A stretch of DNA of 8,955 nt from an uncultured Clostridia bacterium (lineage in GTDB: Bacteria > Bacillota > Clostridia > Oscillospirales > Acutalibacteraceae): assembly GCA_947628595.1 (NCBI GenBank), contig CANRAN010000048.1, forward strand, positions 1 to 8,955. The letters are read 5' to 3'. The translations under genes were made by a program, and so were the position numbers. Of the stretch, positions 1 through 6,068 are shown in pieces. Each line of letters begins with the position of its first letter. Position 1 is the stretch's first letter. A model generated the notes under the pieces. It was given only the letters and a program-made list of their open reading frames with translations. It ran no database searches and was not told where the DNA came from.

Positions 1-219
1 AACGGTGTATTTTGCGGAATTTGTGTAGGCGAAAGAAACGGTTATGCCGCTGTTCAGCTCAGCGGCTATGTAAAGGTCGCCTTTGATAGCGCACCGGCCG
101 TCGGATATACCAAGCTTGTCGGAAAAAGCGGCAAAGTGAGTACGGATACATCGACTGGCAGGGAATACCTTGTTGTGGATATTGATACTGTTGCTAAGAC
201 AGCAGGAATTATACTTTGA
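1..219 (+). CDS. Probable phage head decoration / capsid-stabilising protein, 3' end only
   Basis: The window opens inside this gene, so only the last 72 codons are visible, read in frame 1 and ending with TGA at 217-219. The residues visible are rich in Gly, Val, Ala and Thr and alternate in a beta-strand pattern (for example AAVQLSGYVKVAF, then EYLVVDIDTVAKTAGIIL). Its position immediately before the major capsid gene is the usual place for a capsid decoration (cement) protein in tailed phages. The repeated 'GYVKV' and 'TAGIIL' style resembles DUF2190-like or other small head decoration proteins. The assignment rests on position and general character; no catalytic motif is present. The gene is followed by a 21-base gap holding the RBS of the capsid gene, which suggests cotranscription. 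Confidence 0.55.
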   Translation, partial: NGVFCGICVGERNGYAAVQLSGYVKVAFDSAPAVGYTKLVGKSGKVSTDTSTGREYLVVDIDTVAKTAGIIL

Positions 220-240
220 TTTGGAAGGAGATAAATAATT

Positions 241-1248
241 ATGGCATATTATGACACTATAAAGCCAGAAAAGGGTATGTACGGAGGTACAAAATCTTTT
301 ACGCAGATACTTGAGGAGCTTGACCCGTCGGAAAATTATAAGGGAAGTGACCTTGAGGGACTGGATGCATATCAGCGTCAGCTCAAAAGATATGATATCA
401 AGGTCGGGGGCGGTAATTCCGATTGTGTGCAGAAGTTCTTTCAAAGCTCGGACAGTGCTGCACTTTTCCCCGAATATGTATCAAGGGCTGTAAGGCAGGG
501 TATAGAAAGAGCTGATGTTCTTTCGGATATTATCGCTACTAAGACTGTTATTGATGGTATGGATTACAGATCTGTCGTTTCCGATCCGTCTGATGATGAT
601 AAGCAGCTTAAGCCTGTTGCGGAGGGGGCATATCTTCCGCAGACAACAATAAAAACAAGCGGTCAGCTTGTTAAACTGCAAAAAAGAGGCAGAATGCTTG
701 TTGCCTCCTATGAGGCCATCAAATTTCAAAAGCTTGATCTGTTTACTGTGACACTCAGGCAGATTGGGACACATATCGCACGAGAACAGCTTAAGGATGC
801 TGTTGATGTTCTTATAAACGGTGACTCGACAAGTGCCGCTGCCGGTACAGTTTCCGCAGCCTCTGCCGGAAATGTTGCCTATCAGGATCTTGTTAAGCTT
901 TGGGCGGAGCTTTCACCGTATGAAATGAATACACTACTTGCACCGACAGCGGTTATGACTAAACTGCTTTCAATGAACGAAATGAAGGATGCCCATGCCG
1001 GTCTTGATTTCCACGGAAGCGGAAAAATGATTACTCCGCTCGGAGCAAGACTTTTACATATTCCCTCTATATCCGGTGATAAGATAGTAGGTCTTGATAA
1101 AAACTGTGCTCTTGAAATGGTTCAGTCGGGTGATGTTGTGACCGATTACGATAAGCTTATAGACAGACAGCTTGAAAGAGCTTCAATAAGCTGTATTACG
1201 GGCTTTGCTAAAATATTTCCCGATTCGGTTAAGGTGCTTAACTGCTGA
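241..1248 (+). CDS. Phage major capsid protein, HK97 fold
   Basis: This 335-residue protein should be the shell subunit of an icosahedral head. Visible hallmarks are a polar N-terminal arm (residues 1-60), an extended-loop region with 'VAEGAYLPQTTIKTS' around 126-140, the following strand and spine-helix segment 'RMLVASYEAI...IGTHIAREQLKDAVDVLINGD' (151-195), an Ala/Ser/Gly-rich A-domain loop at about 196-215, and a C-terminal 'D..IDRQLERASISCITGFA.IFPD.V' typical of HK97-type capsid ends. Length is normal for a capsid protein without a fused scaffold domain; any protease or scaffold would lie upstream of the window. The ATG is preceded by AAGGAG at 224-229, 11 bases upstream. It is the largest head gene here and leads the run of head-tail joining genes. 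The fold assignment is by pattern, not by alignment. Confidence 0.88.
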   Translation: MAYYDTIKPEKGMYGGTKSFTQILEELDPSENYKGSDLEGLDAYQRQLKRYDIKVGGGNSDCVQKFFQSSDSAALFPEYVSRAVRQGIERADVLSDIIATKTVIDGMDYRSVVSDPSDDDKQLKPVAEGAYLPQTTIKTSGQLVKLQKRGRMLVASYEAIKFQKLDLFTVTLRQIGTHIAREQLKDAVDVLINGDSTSAAAGTVSAASAGNVAYQDLVKLWAELSPYEMNTLLAPTAVMTKLLSMNEMKDAHAGLDFHGSGKMITPLGARLLHIPSISGDKIVGLDKNCALEMVQSGDVVTDYDKLIDRQLERASISCITGFAKIFPDSVKVLNC

Positions 1249-1263
1249 TTGGAGGGATGACGG

Positions 1264-1629
1264 TTGAATATGGAGGAAATACTCAGAATATTCTGCCGTC
1301 TGTCCGGTCTGGATTATGAGGATGCGGCTGATTTCCGTTTTATGTGTGATACGGCACTCAGCTATATCAGGGCACGCATAAAACACGGTAGTGATATAGA
1401 ATTCTACGGCGGCAGAATTAATTTTGCCGCCGCCGCTCTTGCATATTACAGATATGTCCTGTGGAGTCTGACAGACGGTGTTGCAAATGAGATAAATGTC
1501 GGAGAAATAAGAGTAAAGCATGGGGGGAGCAGTGAGCTTGAGGCGGCTGATAAGCTTTGCAGGGAGACTTTTGCGGATTTGGGAGATATTCTTGAAAGTG
1601 AAAATTTTGTTTTTAATTCATTTGAATGA
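1264..1629 (+). CDS. Probable head-tail connector (adaptor) protein
   Basis: The protein has 121 residues and is largely alpha-helical, with helices around 3-15, 19-45 and 52-72 ('FAAAALAYYRYVLWSL') and an acidic C-terminal helix (90-118). This is the usual composition of gp6/gp15-type connector proteins that sit below the portal, and it is the first gene after the capsid, where such proteins are encoded. A TTG start at 1264 is chosen because GGAGG at 1251-1255 lies 8 bases upstream; the in-frame ATG at 1270 would be 14 bases away. There is no enzymatic motif. The segment 'GEIRVKHGGSSELEAADKLCRE' also resembles phage connector proteins in which a short strand precedes the last helix. I recognise the class by position and secondary structure, not by close sequence identity. 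Confidence 0.6.
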   Translation: MNMEEILRIFCRLSGLDYEDAADFRFMCDTALSYIRARIKHGSDIEFYGGRINFAAAALAYYRYVLWSLTDGVANEINVGEIRVKHGGSSELEAADKLCRETFADLGDILESENFVFNSFE

Positions 1630-1644
1630 TATGCAGGTGATTAT

Positions 1645-1971
1645 ATGAATGGTCTTATTGATAAGGCGATTAAAAGTCTTGGGACTGACTGCTGCATAAA
1701 CGGTAAAAGCGGCTATGCCGTTATATTCCCCGAAAGATATACCCAAAGAATAATCGGAGGGGTAGAAATTTCCTCACACGGCAGGGCAGATCCGAAAAAA
1801 TATTTTATATACTGCAATATCGGGTTAGGACACGGGGTTCGATATGGTGATATTGTCAGTGATAATGAAAATGCATACTATATATTATGGAGCGATGAGG
1901 TAAAAAGTAAATTTGGAGACTATGTGAAAATATGTGCAAGGATGGTAAAAAGGGGTGACAAATATATATGA
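1645..1971 (+). CDS. Probable head-closure (stopper) protein
   Basis: This 108-residue protein has a helical N-terminus (1-11) followed by a mostly beta region: 'SGYAVIFPERYTQRIIGG' (22-39), 'KKYFIYCNIG' (51-60) and 'GVRYGDIVSDNENAYYILWSDEV' (64-86). The pattern 'G-x-I/V ... Y-Y-I/V-x-x-x-D-x-V' is common in small neck proteins of the SPP1 gp16 / PBSX XkdH type, which close the head after DNA packaging. It is the second small gene after the capsid, matching the usual order of connector then stopper. The ATG at 1645 follows AGGTGA at 1635-1640. Its stop overlaps the next start by four bases (ATGA at 1968-1971), so the two are probably translationally coupled. The assignment is inferred from order and general fold. 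Confidence 0.5.
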   Translation: MNGLIDKAIKSLGTDCCINGKSGYAVIFPERYTQRIIGGVEISSHGRADPKKYFIYCNIGLGHGVRYGDIVSDNENAYYILWSDEVKSKFGDYVKICARMVKRGDKYI

Positions 1972-2372
1972 CGTTTGCTGAGGATATGTATTCAAAGTCC
2001 TTGAACGATACATCATTTTCGGAAATGAAGTCTGTGCTCGACAAAATAGCAGGAGAACTGCCGTTTCCGCTTGAAAAACCGTATGTCAGCTTCGGAACAG
2101 AATATGAAAACGCAAGCTGTCTTTTGGGAAATGGGGACAGTATGGTAATCGGCGAGGTCATGGTGGTAAATGTTGCGGTTAGTGAGGAATTTGATGAGAA
2201 CTATTGCAGGGAACGTGCAAGGGAAGTTGCACTTGCCGTTATGAAACTCGATACGGGTAAAAGAATTATTTCTGTAACAGTCGGCAGGTGTGAGTATAAT
2301 GACACGGTAGGATGCTATAACATAACAATCAAATTCGGGCTTCGTGAGGTGCGGAGAAACGGGGGTGACTGA
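1968..2372 (+). CDS. Probable tail terminator / tail completion protein
   Basis: A 134-residue alpha/beta protein: N-terminal helices (1-29), strand 'PYVSFGTEYENA' (38-49), 'MVIGEVMVVNVAV' (59-71), a helix of charged residues 'NYCRERAREVALAVMKL' (77-93) and a C-terminal strand pair ending 'CYNITIKFGLREVRR'. This strand-helix-strand-strand arrangement, in third position after the capsid, matches tail terminator proteins such as lambda gpU or PBSX XkdJ-like proteins, which cap the tube and join it to the head. The ATG overlaps the upstream stop; AGGGGTGA at 1951-1958 gives a good RBS 9 bases away. If correct, its presence means that a tube of some length is expected, which matters because the genes that normally make and measure a long tail are not seen here. 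Confidence 0.5.
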   Translation: MTFAEDMYSKSLNDTSFSEMKSVLDKIAGELPFPLEKPYVSFGTEYENASCLLGNGDSMVIGEVMVVNVAVSEEFDENYCRERAREVALAVMKLDTGKRIISVTVGRCEYNDTVGCYNITIKFGLREVRRNGGD

Positions 2373-2389
2373 GCATATATACTGAAGAT

Positions 2390-2758
2390 GTGAGTATATG
2401 CGGTAGGGATGTAAACATATATATCGACGGAAAAAAGCTCCTTCAGGCGGAGAATGTAGAGATACGGAAAAAATCGGAAATACACAATATCCGCTCGTGC
2501 TTTTTTGGGGATGATATCGCACATATAAGAAGACGGTGCAGCTATAAGGTTACTATGACAGGACTGAGTTTTAAGAAACCGTTTGAAAGCTGCTGTTTCG
2601 CCGATCTTGATAACTTTACAATGACGGTGGAAATTGAAAACAAAAGATATACGCTTAATAATTGTCTGTGGGACGATTTTTATGCGGCCGCAGACAGTGA
2701 AAAATTTAGAGAACATATAAGCGTCATCGCTATGAATATGAAATTGGAGGATATATGA
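2390..2758 (+). CDS. Tail tube-like protein, short
   Basis: The protein has 122 residues from the GTG start. The N-terminal stretch 'DVNIYIDGKKLLQAENVEI' (7-25) followed by a 'YKVTMTGLSF' strand (52-61), and an 'MTVEIENKRYTLNNCLWDDF' hairpin (78-97), recalls the XkdM/DUF2001-type tail tube pattern of an 'I.G.....v......' strand, a strand with T/S-G and a closing strand. It lies between the terminator-like gene and the LysM gene, where sheath and tube genes normally sit. The start is uncertain: GTG at 2390 has only a weak upstream GAAG, whereas GGGGGTGA (2361-2368) is 6 bases from an in-frame ATA at 2375 and touches a CTG at 2369. Six cysteines (4, 37, 50, 68, 69, 92) are unusual for a tube protein. 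It is far too small for a sheath. An alternative role is a baseplate tube-initiator. Confidence 0.5.
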   Translation: MSICGRDVNIYIDGKKLLQAENVEIRKKSEIHNIRSCFFGDDIAHIRRRCSYKVTMTGLSFKKPFESCCFADLDNFTMTVEIENKRYTLNNCLWDDFYAAADSEKFREHISVIAMNMKLEDI

Positions 2759-2910
2759 AGGAAATAAAAGCAGAGCTTACAGAGGCTATGGTATCCGAGC
2801 TTGGAAAGGATAAAACATCGGAGTTAAGGAATATATCGGAAATGCTGAGGTGTGATATGCTAAGATATAACAAAATTCTTGATGTCGAGGAGGAAATAGA
2901 TGAGGACTGA
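2755..2910 (+). CDS. Small helical protein of unknown function between tube and baseplate genes
   Basis: This 51-codon gene starts with ATG overlapping the previous stop (ATGA at 2755-2758), preceded by GGAGG at 2746-2750, and ends inside the start of the next gene (overlap 2900-2910). The overlaps on both sides and the RBS make it a believable gene despite its length. The product (starting MKEIKAELTEAMVSEL) is highly charged with hydrophobic residues spaced for two amphipathic helices, and it has an acidic tail ('VEEEIDED'). In contractile-tail operons this slot holds the tail assembly chaperones and then a tape measure protein of several hundred residues or more; here only this short gene occupies it. 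It could be a reduced chaperone, a miniature measuring protein or a baseplate adaptor. I do not recognise a family. Confidence 0.6.
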   Translation: MKEIKAELTEAMVSELGKDKTSELRNISEMLRCDMLRYNKILDVEEEIDED

Positions 2911-3421
2911 CGGAAAAATGAGCTATAAGGATTATGTCTTCCCTGTTAATCCTTCCATTATAAAAATAAGTCATCGAAGAAAAGTCTCAAAGGCAAGTGT
3001 TCCGAACGGATATGATACGGTGAGTGATATGGGAGGATCATGCCGCATTATAACCGGAGAGGGTGAATTTTTCGGGAACTGTTGTGTCGATGATTTTCTT
3101 GCTCTTAAGGCTGTTATGGATAAGGGCGGCGGGGGAATGCTTTACATTCCCTCGCAAAGCCCTATATATGCAATGCTTGAGGAACTGAATCTTATTGCGG
3201 AGGATTGCGAAGGGGTTATCCGTTATAATTTCAAATTTGTCGAAAGCTTTGAAGAACATCATGAGGAGCGTAATTTATATTGCTATGGAGATAGGAATCA
3301 ATGTCTATGGGATATTTCCTATATATACGGAATACATATTGATATTCTCAGAGAGCTTAATCCGCATATAAAAAGACCCGATATACCTATATATCCGTGG
3401 GAGAAGGTGAGGCTGTGCTGA
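2900..3421 (+). CDS. XkdP-like baseplate protein with C-terminal LysM-like domain
   Basis: The 173-residue product has two parts. Residues 11-115 begin 'DYVFPVNPSIIKIS' and continue through 'GYDTVSDMGG...GEGEFFGN', the arrangement seen at the start of XkdP-like tail proteins ('PVNP..I.I' then a glycine-rich strand and 'FFP/FFG'). Residues 126-173 resemble a LysM repeat: 'GDRNQCLWDISYIYGI' matches the 'GDTLWSIA..YG' core and 'LRELNPHIKRP...YPWEKVRL' matches the '..LNP.I..P..I.PGE.V.L' end, although the usual T/S of the core is replaced. LysM-type proteins in contractile systems sit at the hub-tube junction. ATG at 2900 follows GAGGAGG at 2887-2893 (6 bases). Its end overlaps the hub gene start (GTG at 3415), so the pair is probably coupled. 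The lineage of the domain is inferred. Confidence 0.72.
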   Translation: MRTDGKMSYKDYVFPVNPSIIKISHRRKVSKASVPNGYDTVSDMGGSCRIITGEGEFFGNCCVDDFLALKAVMDKGGGGMLYIPSQSPIYAMLEELNLIAEDCEGVIRYNFKFVESFEEHHEERNLYCYGDRNQCLWDISYIYGIHIDILRELNPHIKRPDIPIYPWEKVRLC

Positions 3422-4332
3422 AATATATATTGACGGATATAAATGATATTGAAACGTCATTTAAAAATCCGATTAGTATGAGTATCGTTTCGTCAGAGGA
3501 TGCTCCGGCTGACAGTTTTAAGGCGATTTTTGCCGTCAGCGGAAAAATACCTGAAATATATTCCGTTAAGGTGCTTAAGGGGGGAGAGGTAATTTTTTTC
3601 GGGTTTGTTGACGAGCAGATTGAAACTTTTGCTGATAATGGAATTTTAATCGAAATAAGAGCAAGGGGTCCCGCATCTGTTTTGCTTGATAATGAGGCAA
3701 TGCCACAGACATATTGTATGCCAACAATGAAAATACTGTATGAAAGACACTTCAGACCGTTAGGTTTTAAGGGTGTTAAAGGAGGAGAAAAGGCCTTCCC
3801 GGGAGATCTTGTTATTTCAAAGGGAATGAGCGAATGGCAAGTGCTGAGTAATTATTGTGAAAAATTCTGTAAAAGTAAGCCCGTTATCAGAGATGATCTT
3901 GTTATAGAAACCGGGGAAAATTATCAGCCGGATATGATATATATCGGGGAAAACAGCCCAATTATAAAAATGAGCAGAACAATTAACAGAGGTGCACCGA
4001 TATCTGATATATATGCAAGAACATACATCGCCGGTGGCTATGATATGTATTTTCAAAATGAAATGGCAAAGAATCATAAAATAAACAGAAGAAGATATTT
4101 TAATTGTGCAGACAGTAAATATAAATCAATACTGTATGCAGATAACATAATAAAAAGTACCAACAGGAAATATGAGAGCTACTTTATAGATATCAGTGGT
4201 ATTCTTGGCTGCAAGGTGCGTGACAGGTTACAGATTAAAAATAAAAGGGGAGAAATGAGGATAAATGAACTTCATTATATACTTGACAGCAGCGGTGAGC
4301 ATACAAGAATATATGCGGAGGTGATTGTATAA
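3415..4332 (+). CDS. Baseplate hub protein (gp27 / Mu gp44 / XkdQ-like)
   Basis: This 305-residue protein should form the ring-shaped hub of a contractile-type baseplate onto which the spike docks. Supporting segments are 'SVKVLKGGEVIFFGFVDEQ' (50-68), the typical 'x-V-x-V-x-x-G-x-x-I-F-x-G-x-V-D' of hub proteins, the 'IEIRARGPASVLLDNEAMP' stretch (79-97), and 'KGMSEWQVLSNYC' (136-148) at the start of the second half, followed by strands 'PVIRDDLVIETG' and a C-terminal 'GCKVRDRLQIKN...INELHY'. These features are common in the XkdQ/phage late-control D family. GTG at 3415 is preferred to the in-frame GTG at 3397, because AGAAGGTGAGG (3402-3412) precedes it and none precedes 3397. The stop overlaps the spike start by one base (TAATG at 4330-4334). 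Confidence 0.82.
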   Translation: MLKYILTDINDIETSFKNPISMSIVSSEDAPADSFKAIFAVSGKIPEIYSVKVLKGGEVIFFGFVDEQIETFADNGILIEIRARGPASVLLDNEAMPQTYCMPTMKILYERHFRPLGFKGVKGGEKAFPGDLVISKGMSEWQVLSNYCEKFCKSKPVIRDDLVIETGENYQPDMIYIGENSPIIKMSRTINRGAPISDIYARTYIAGGYDMYFQNEMAKNHKINRRRYFNCADSKYKSILYADNIIKSTNRKYESYFIDISGILGCKVRDRLQIKNKRGEMRINELHYILDSSGEHTRIYAEVIV

Positions 4333-4688
4333 TGTGGATATCGAAAAATATTACCTCTCATGGCGGCACAGGGGCGGCTTCGGCAGGAGCTGTGGGACAT
4401 AGTGCTAATCTCAGGGTTTCTGCTGCTTCTGCCGGGGGAATTGAAAAATGTGCAATGATGACACCGCCCGGAATTTACAGTCTTCCTACAAACAGTCAGC
4501 CATCGGTTGTATTGCAGACACAAAACGGTCCGGTCTGTATCGGTATGCGAATGAATTCCTATCCCGGAGAAATCGAACCGGGTGAAATAATTCTGGAATC
4601 TATGGGAGGTGCTCAGATCAAGCTTTCAAATGACGGAGTTGTTTATATAAACGGAAAGGAGTTTAATTGGGATGGATATGGCAATTAA
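4332..4688 (+). CDS. Short baseplate spike / assembly protein V-like (Mu gp45-like)
   Basis: A 118-residue protein. Its C-terminal half (about 58-110) carries 'PSVVLQTQNGPVCIG', 'PGEIEPGEIILES' and 'GGAQIKLSNDGVVYINGKEF', the succession of short beta strands and turns seen in Mu gp45-like and gpV-like central spikes, where an OB-like part is followed by a small beta-helix. The N-terminal 37 residues are Gly/Ala/Ser-rich, with a near repeat of 'GAASAG' at 14-19 and 'SAASAGG' at 30-36. The tip histidine pair (HxH) that binds metal in many spikes is absent, and the C-terminus stops eight residues after the last visible strand. ATG at 4332 follows GGAGGTGA (4317-4324). It lies between hub and gp25-like wedge, the standard order. 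It overlaps the following gene by 17 bases. Confidence 0.68.
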   Translation: MWISKNITSHGGTGAASAGAVGHSANLRVSAASAGGIEKCAMMTPPGIYSLPTNSQPSVVLQTQNGPVCIGMRMNSYPGEIEPGEIILESMGGAQIKLSNDGVVYINGKEFNWDGYGN

Positions 4689-5004
4689 TCCTGCCGGTGA
4701 TTTTGATATCGATAGCGGCAAACCCTATGAAATTGAAGGCACAGAGGAGATTATGCAAAGAATATATATATGCCTGTCCGCACATCGGGGGAATTTTATA
4801 TATGATCGTGAGCTTGGAGGGGAGCTTTATAAAATCGAAGTTTCCGAAAATGGTGCCGAGAATATTCTGGAGGTACAGGCAAGGGAGGCAATTAAATGTA
4901 TCCCAGATGCGGAAATATGTGAGATACATATTGTTAATGGCATTGTATATGCTCTTGTCAGTGTAGACGGATGGATTCGTAATATTGCAATAAGGAGGAA
5001 TTGA
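4672..5004 (+). CDS. Baseplate wedge protein, gp25 / XkdS-like
   Basis: The 110-residue product matches the gp25/DUF2634 class of wedge proteins, which nucleate the sheath in contractile tails. Visible features are 'GDFDIDSGKPYEIEGTEEIMQRIYICLSAHRGNFIYDRELGGEL' region (split here by residue numbers 9-52), whose key points are I28-Q30 (MQR), the G40-x-F42-x-Y44-D45 element and the following 'GG', and a C-terminal strand hairpin 'AEICEIHIVNGIVYALVSV'. The ATG at 4672 is 10 bases past AGGAG at 4657-4661; another in-frame ATG is at 4678. It starts inside the upstream spike gene and is followed two bases later by the J protein start, so it is tightly coupled. A wedge protein of this type is diagnostic for contractile-type baseplates, yet no sheath gene is seen nearby. 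Confidence 0.78.
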   Translation: MDMAINPAGDFDIDSGKPYEIEGTEEIMQRIYICLSAHRGNFIYDRELGGELYKIEVSENGAENILEVQAREAIKCIPDAEICEIHIVNGIVYALVSVDGWIRNIAIRRN

Positions 5005-5005
5005 A

Positions 5006-6058
5006 TTGGCGTACAGTTATGATGAAATACTTGAAAGAATGGAAAATAAGTATCATGAGCTTACCGGTCATGAGCCGGCGGAATGTGGGGATATCGGGAT
5101 AAGGTTGAAGCTTCTTGCAGGAGAGCTTTATTCTCTGAATAGTAATTTTGAATGGCTGAAAAAACAGATGCTATTTACCACGGCAACGGGTGAGCAGCTT
5201 GATATGTATGCAATGCAAAGGGGTATAAAAAGAATACAGGGAAGTAGGGCAGGCGGAGAATTGTCAATTGTGCTTGATACACCGTTGGATTATGATATGG
5301 ATGTTCCCATAGGTACTTTATGTACAACCTCGGACGGCAGTCTTAATTATGTTATTGATGAGCCTGCAACGATAAAACGAGGGGTTGTAAGAACAATATG
5401 TCATGCATCTGCAGAGCATAGCGGAAAAAAGTATAATGTTCCCAAAAATGTCATTACAACCATGGTTACATATTATTCTGTCGGAATGTATATAGAAAAC
5501 GGAACTTCATTCAGTGGAGGTACCGATGATGAAACAGACGAGGAATTGAGAGAAAGAATAGCGGAAAGTTATAGAAATGTATCAAACGGTGCGAATGCTG
5601 CATATTACCGGGAGCTTGCTCAAAGTGTTGATGGGGTTCAGTCGTGCTCCATTGTTGAAAGCAGCACAAGTGGTAGTGCAACTATTTTCGTTGCCGGCAG
5701 AGGGGACAAATGCACGAGGGAATGCCTTAGCGAGGTTGCAAAAAGAATAGAGTCCGGACGTTGTCTGGGACAGAAAGTGAATGTTTTCAATGCGAATGTT
5801 ATAACGTACAATGTTGATGTCAGCATAGCTGTGAAATCCGGTTATGAGAGCGAAGAAGTTATTGAAAATGCAAAGGCTAACATAAGATCCTATTTCGATT
5901 CACTGTATGTTGGGCAGGGTGTTATTCTTGCCGGAATAGGAAGGGCACTTATAGATACGGACGGGGTTGAGAATTACGTTTTTAACAATATGCAGGATAA
6001 ATCCGCTGCGGAGTCTGTAATTATGGTGCTTGGAAATCTTACAGTAGGAAGTATGTGA
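5006..6058 (+). CDS. Baseplate J-like protein (gp6 / Mu gp47 / XkdT-like)
   Basis: A 350-residue baseplate wedge protein. Typical signatures are 'FTTATGEQLDMYAMQRGIKR' (57-76; the TGxxLDxxA motif is the best mark of this family), 'RAGGELSIVLDTPLDYDMDVPIGTLCTT' (81-108), and 'GGTDDETDEELRERIAES' (171-188), all in the right order. The C-terminal half is alpha/beta with 'GQKVNVFNANVITYNVDVSIAVKSGY' and 'VGQGVILAGIGRALIDTDGVENYVF'. In contractile machines this protein joins neighbouring wedges and transmits the trigger. A TTG start at 5006 is supported by AGGAGG at 4993-4998, 7 bases upstream. It forms a normal pair with the preceding gp25-like gene and the following I-like gene. Length is close to the family's usual 340-390. 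Confidence 0.9.
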   Translation: MAYSYDEILERMENKYHELTGHEPAECGDIGIRLKLLAGELYSLNSNFEWLKKQMLFTTATGEQLDMYAMQRGIKRIQGSRAGGELSIVLDTPLDYDMDVPIGTLCTTSDGSLNYVIDEPATIKRGVVRTICHASAEHSGKKYNVPKNVITTMVTYYSVGMYIENGTSFSGGTDDETDEELRERIAESYRNVSNGANAAYYRELAQSVDGVQSCSIVESSTSGSATIFVAGRGDKCTRECLSEVAKRIESGRCLGQKVNVFNANVITYNVDVSIAVKSGYESEEVIENAKANIRSYFDSLYVGQGVILAGIGRALIDTDGVENYVFNNMQDKSAAESVIMVLGNLTVGSM

Positions 6059-6068
6059 GGTGTGACAT

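Noticed and set aside
481..774. Minus-strand open frame opposite the capsid gene (97 codons)
   Set aside because: It lies wholly within the capsid gene, has no matching RBS and reads as low-quality Cys/Ile/Ser-rich sequence without a family pattern.
1183..1521. Minus-strand open frame opposite the connector gene
   Set aside because: Shadow of the plus-strand connector gene; no RBS and no recognisable motif.
2013..2522. Long minus-strand open frame (169 codons) opposite the tail terminator and tube-like genes
   Set aside because: Spans two plus-strand genes with good RBS support; the product looks like translation of the complement (rich in His, Tyr, Phe, Cys) with no domain.
2390..2758. Possible tail sheath gene
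   Set aside because: 122 residues is far below any sheath subunit, and the strand pattern fits a tube-like protein better.
4667..4966. Plus-strand open frame of 99 codons with a hydrophobic start, overlapping the gp25-like gene
   Set aside because: The gp25-like frame has a clear family pattern. This frame begins only 5 bases earlier and is the out-of-frame reading; the hydrophobic start is a by-product.
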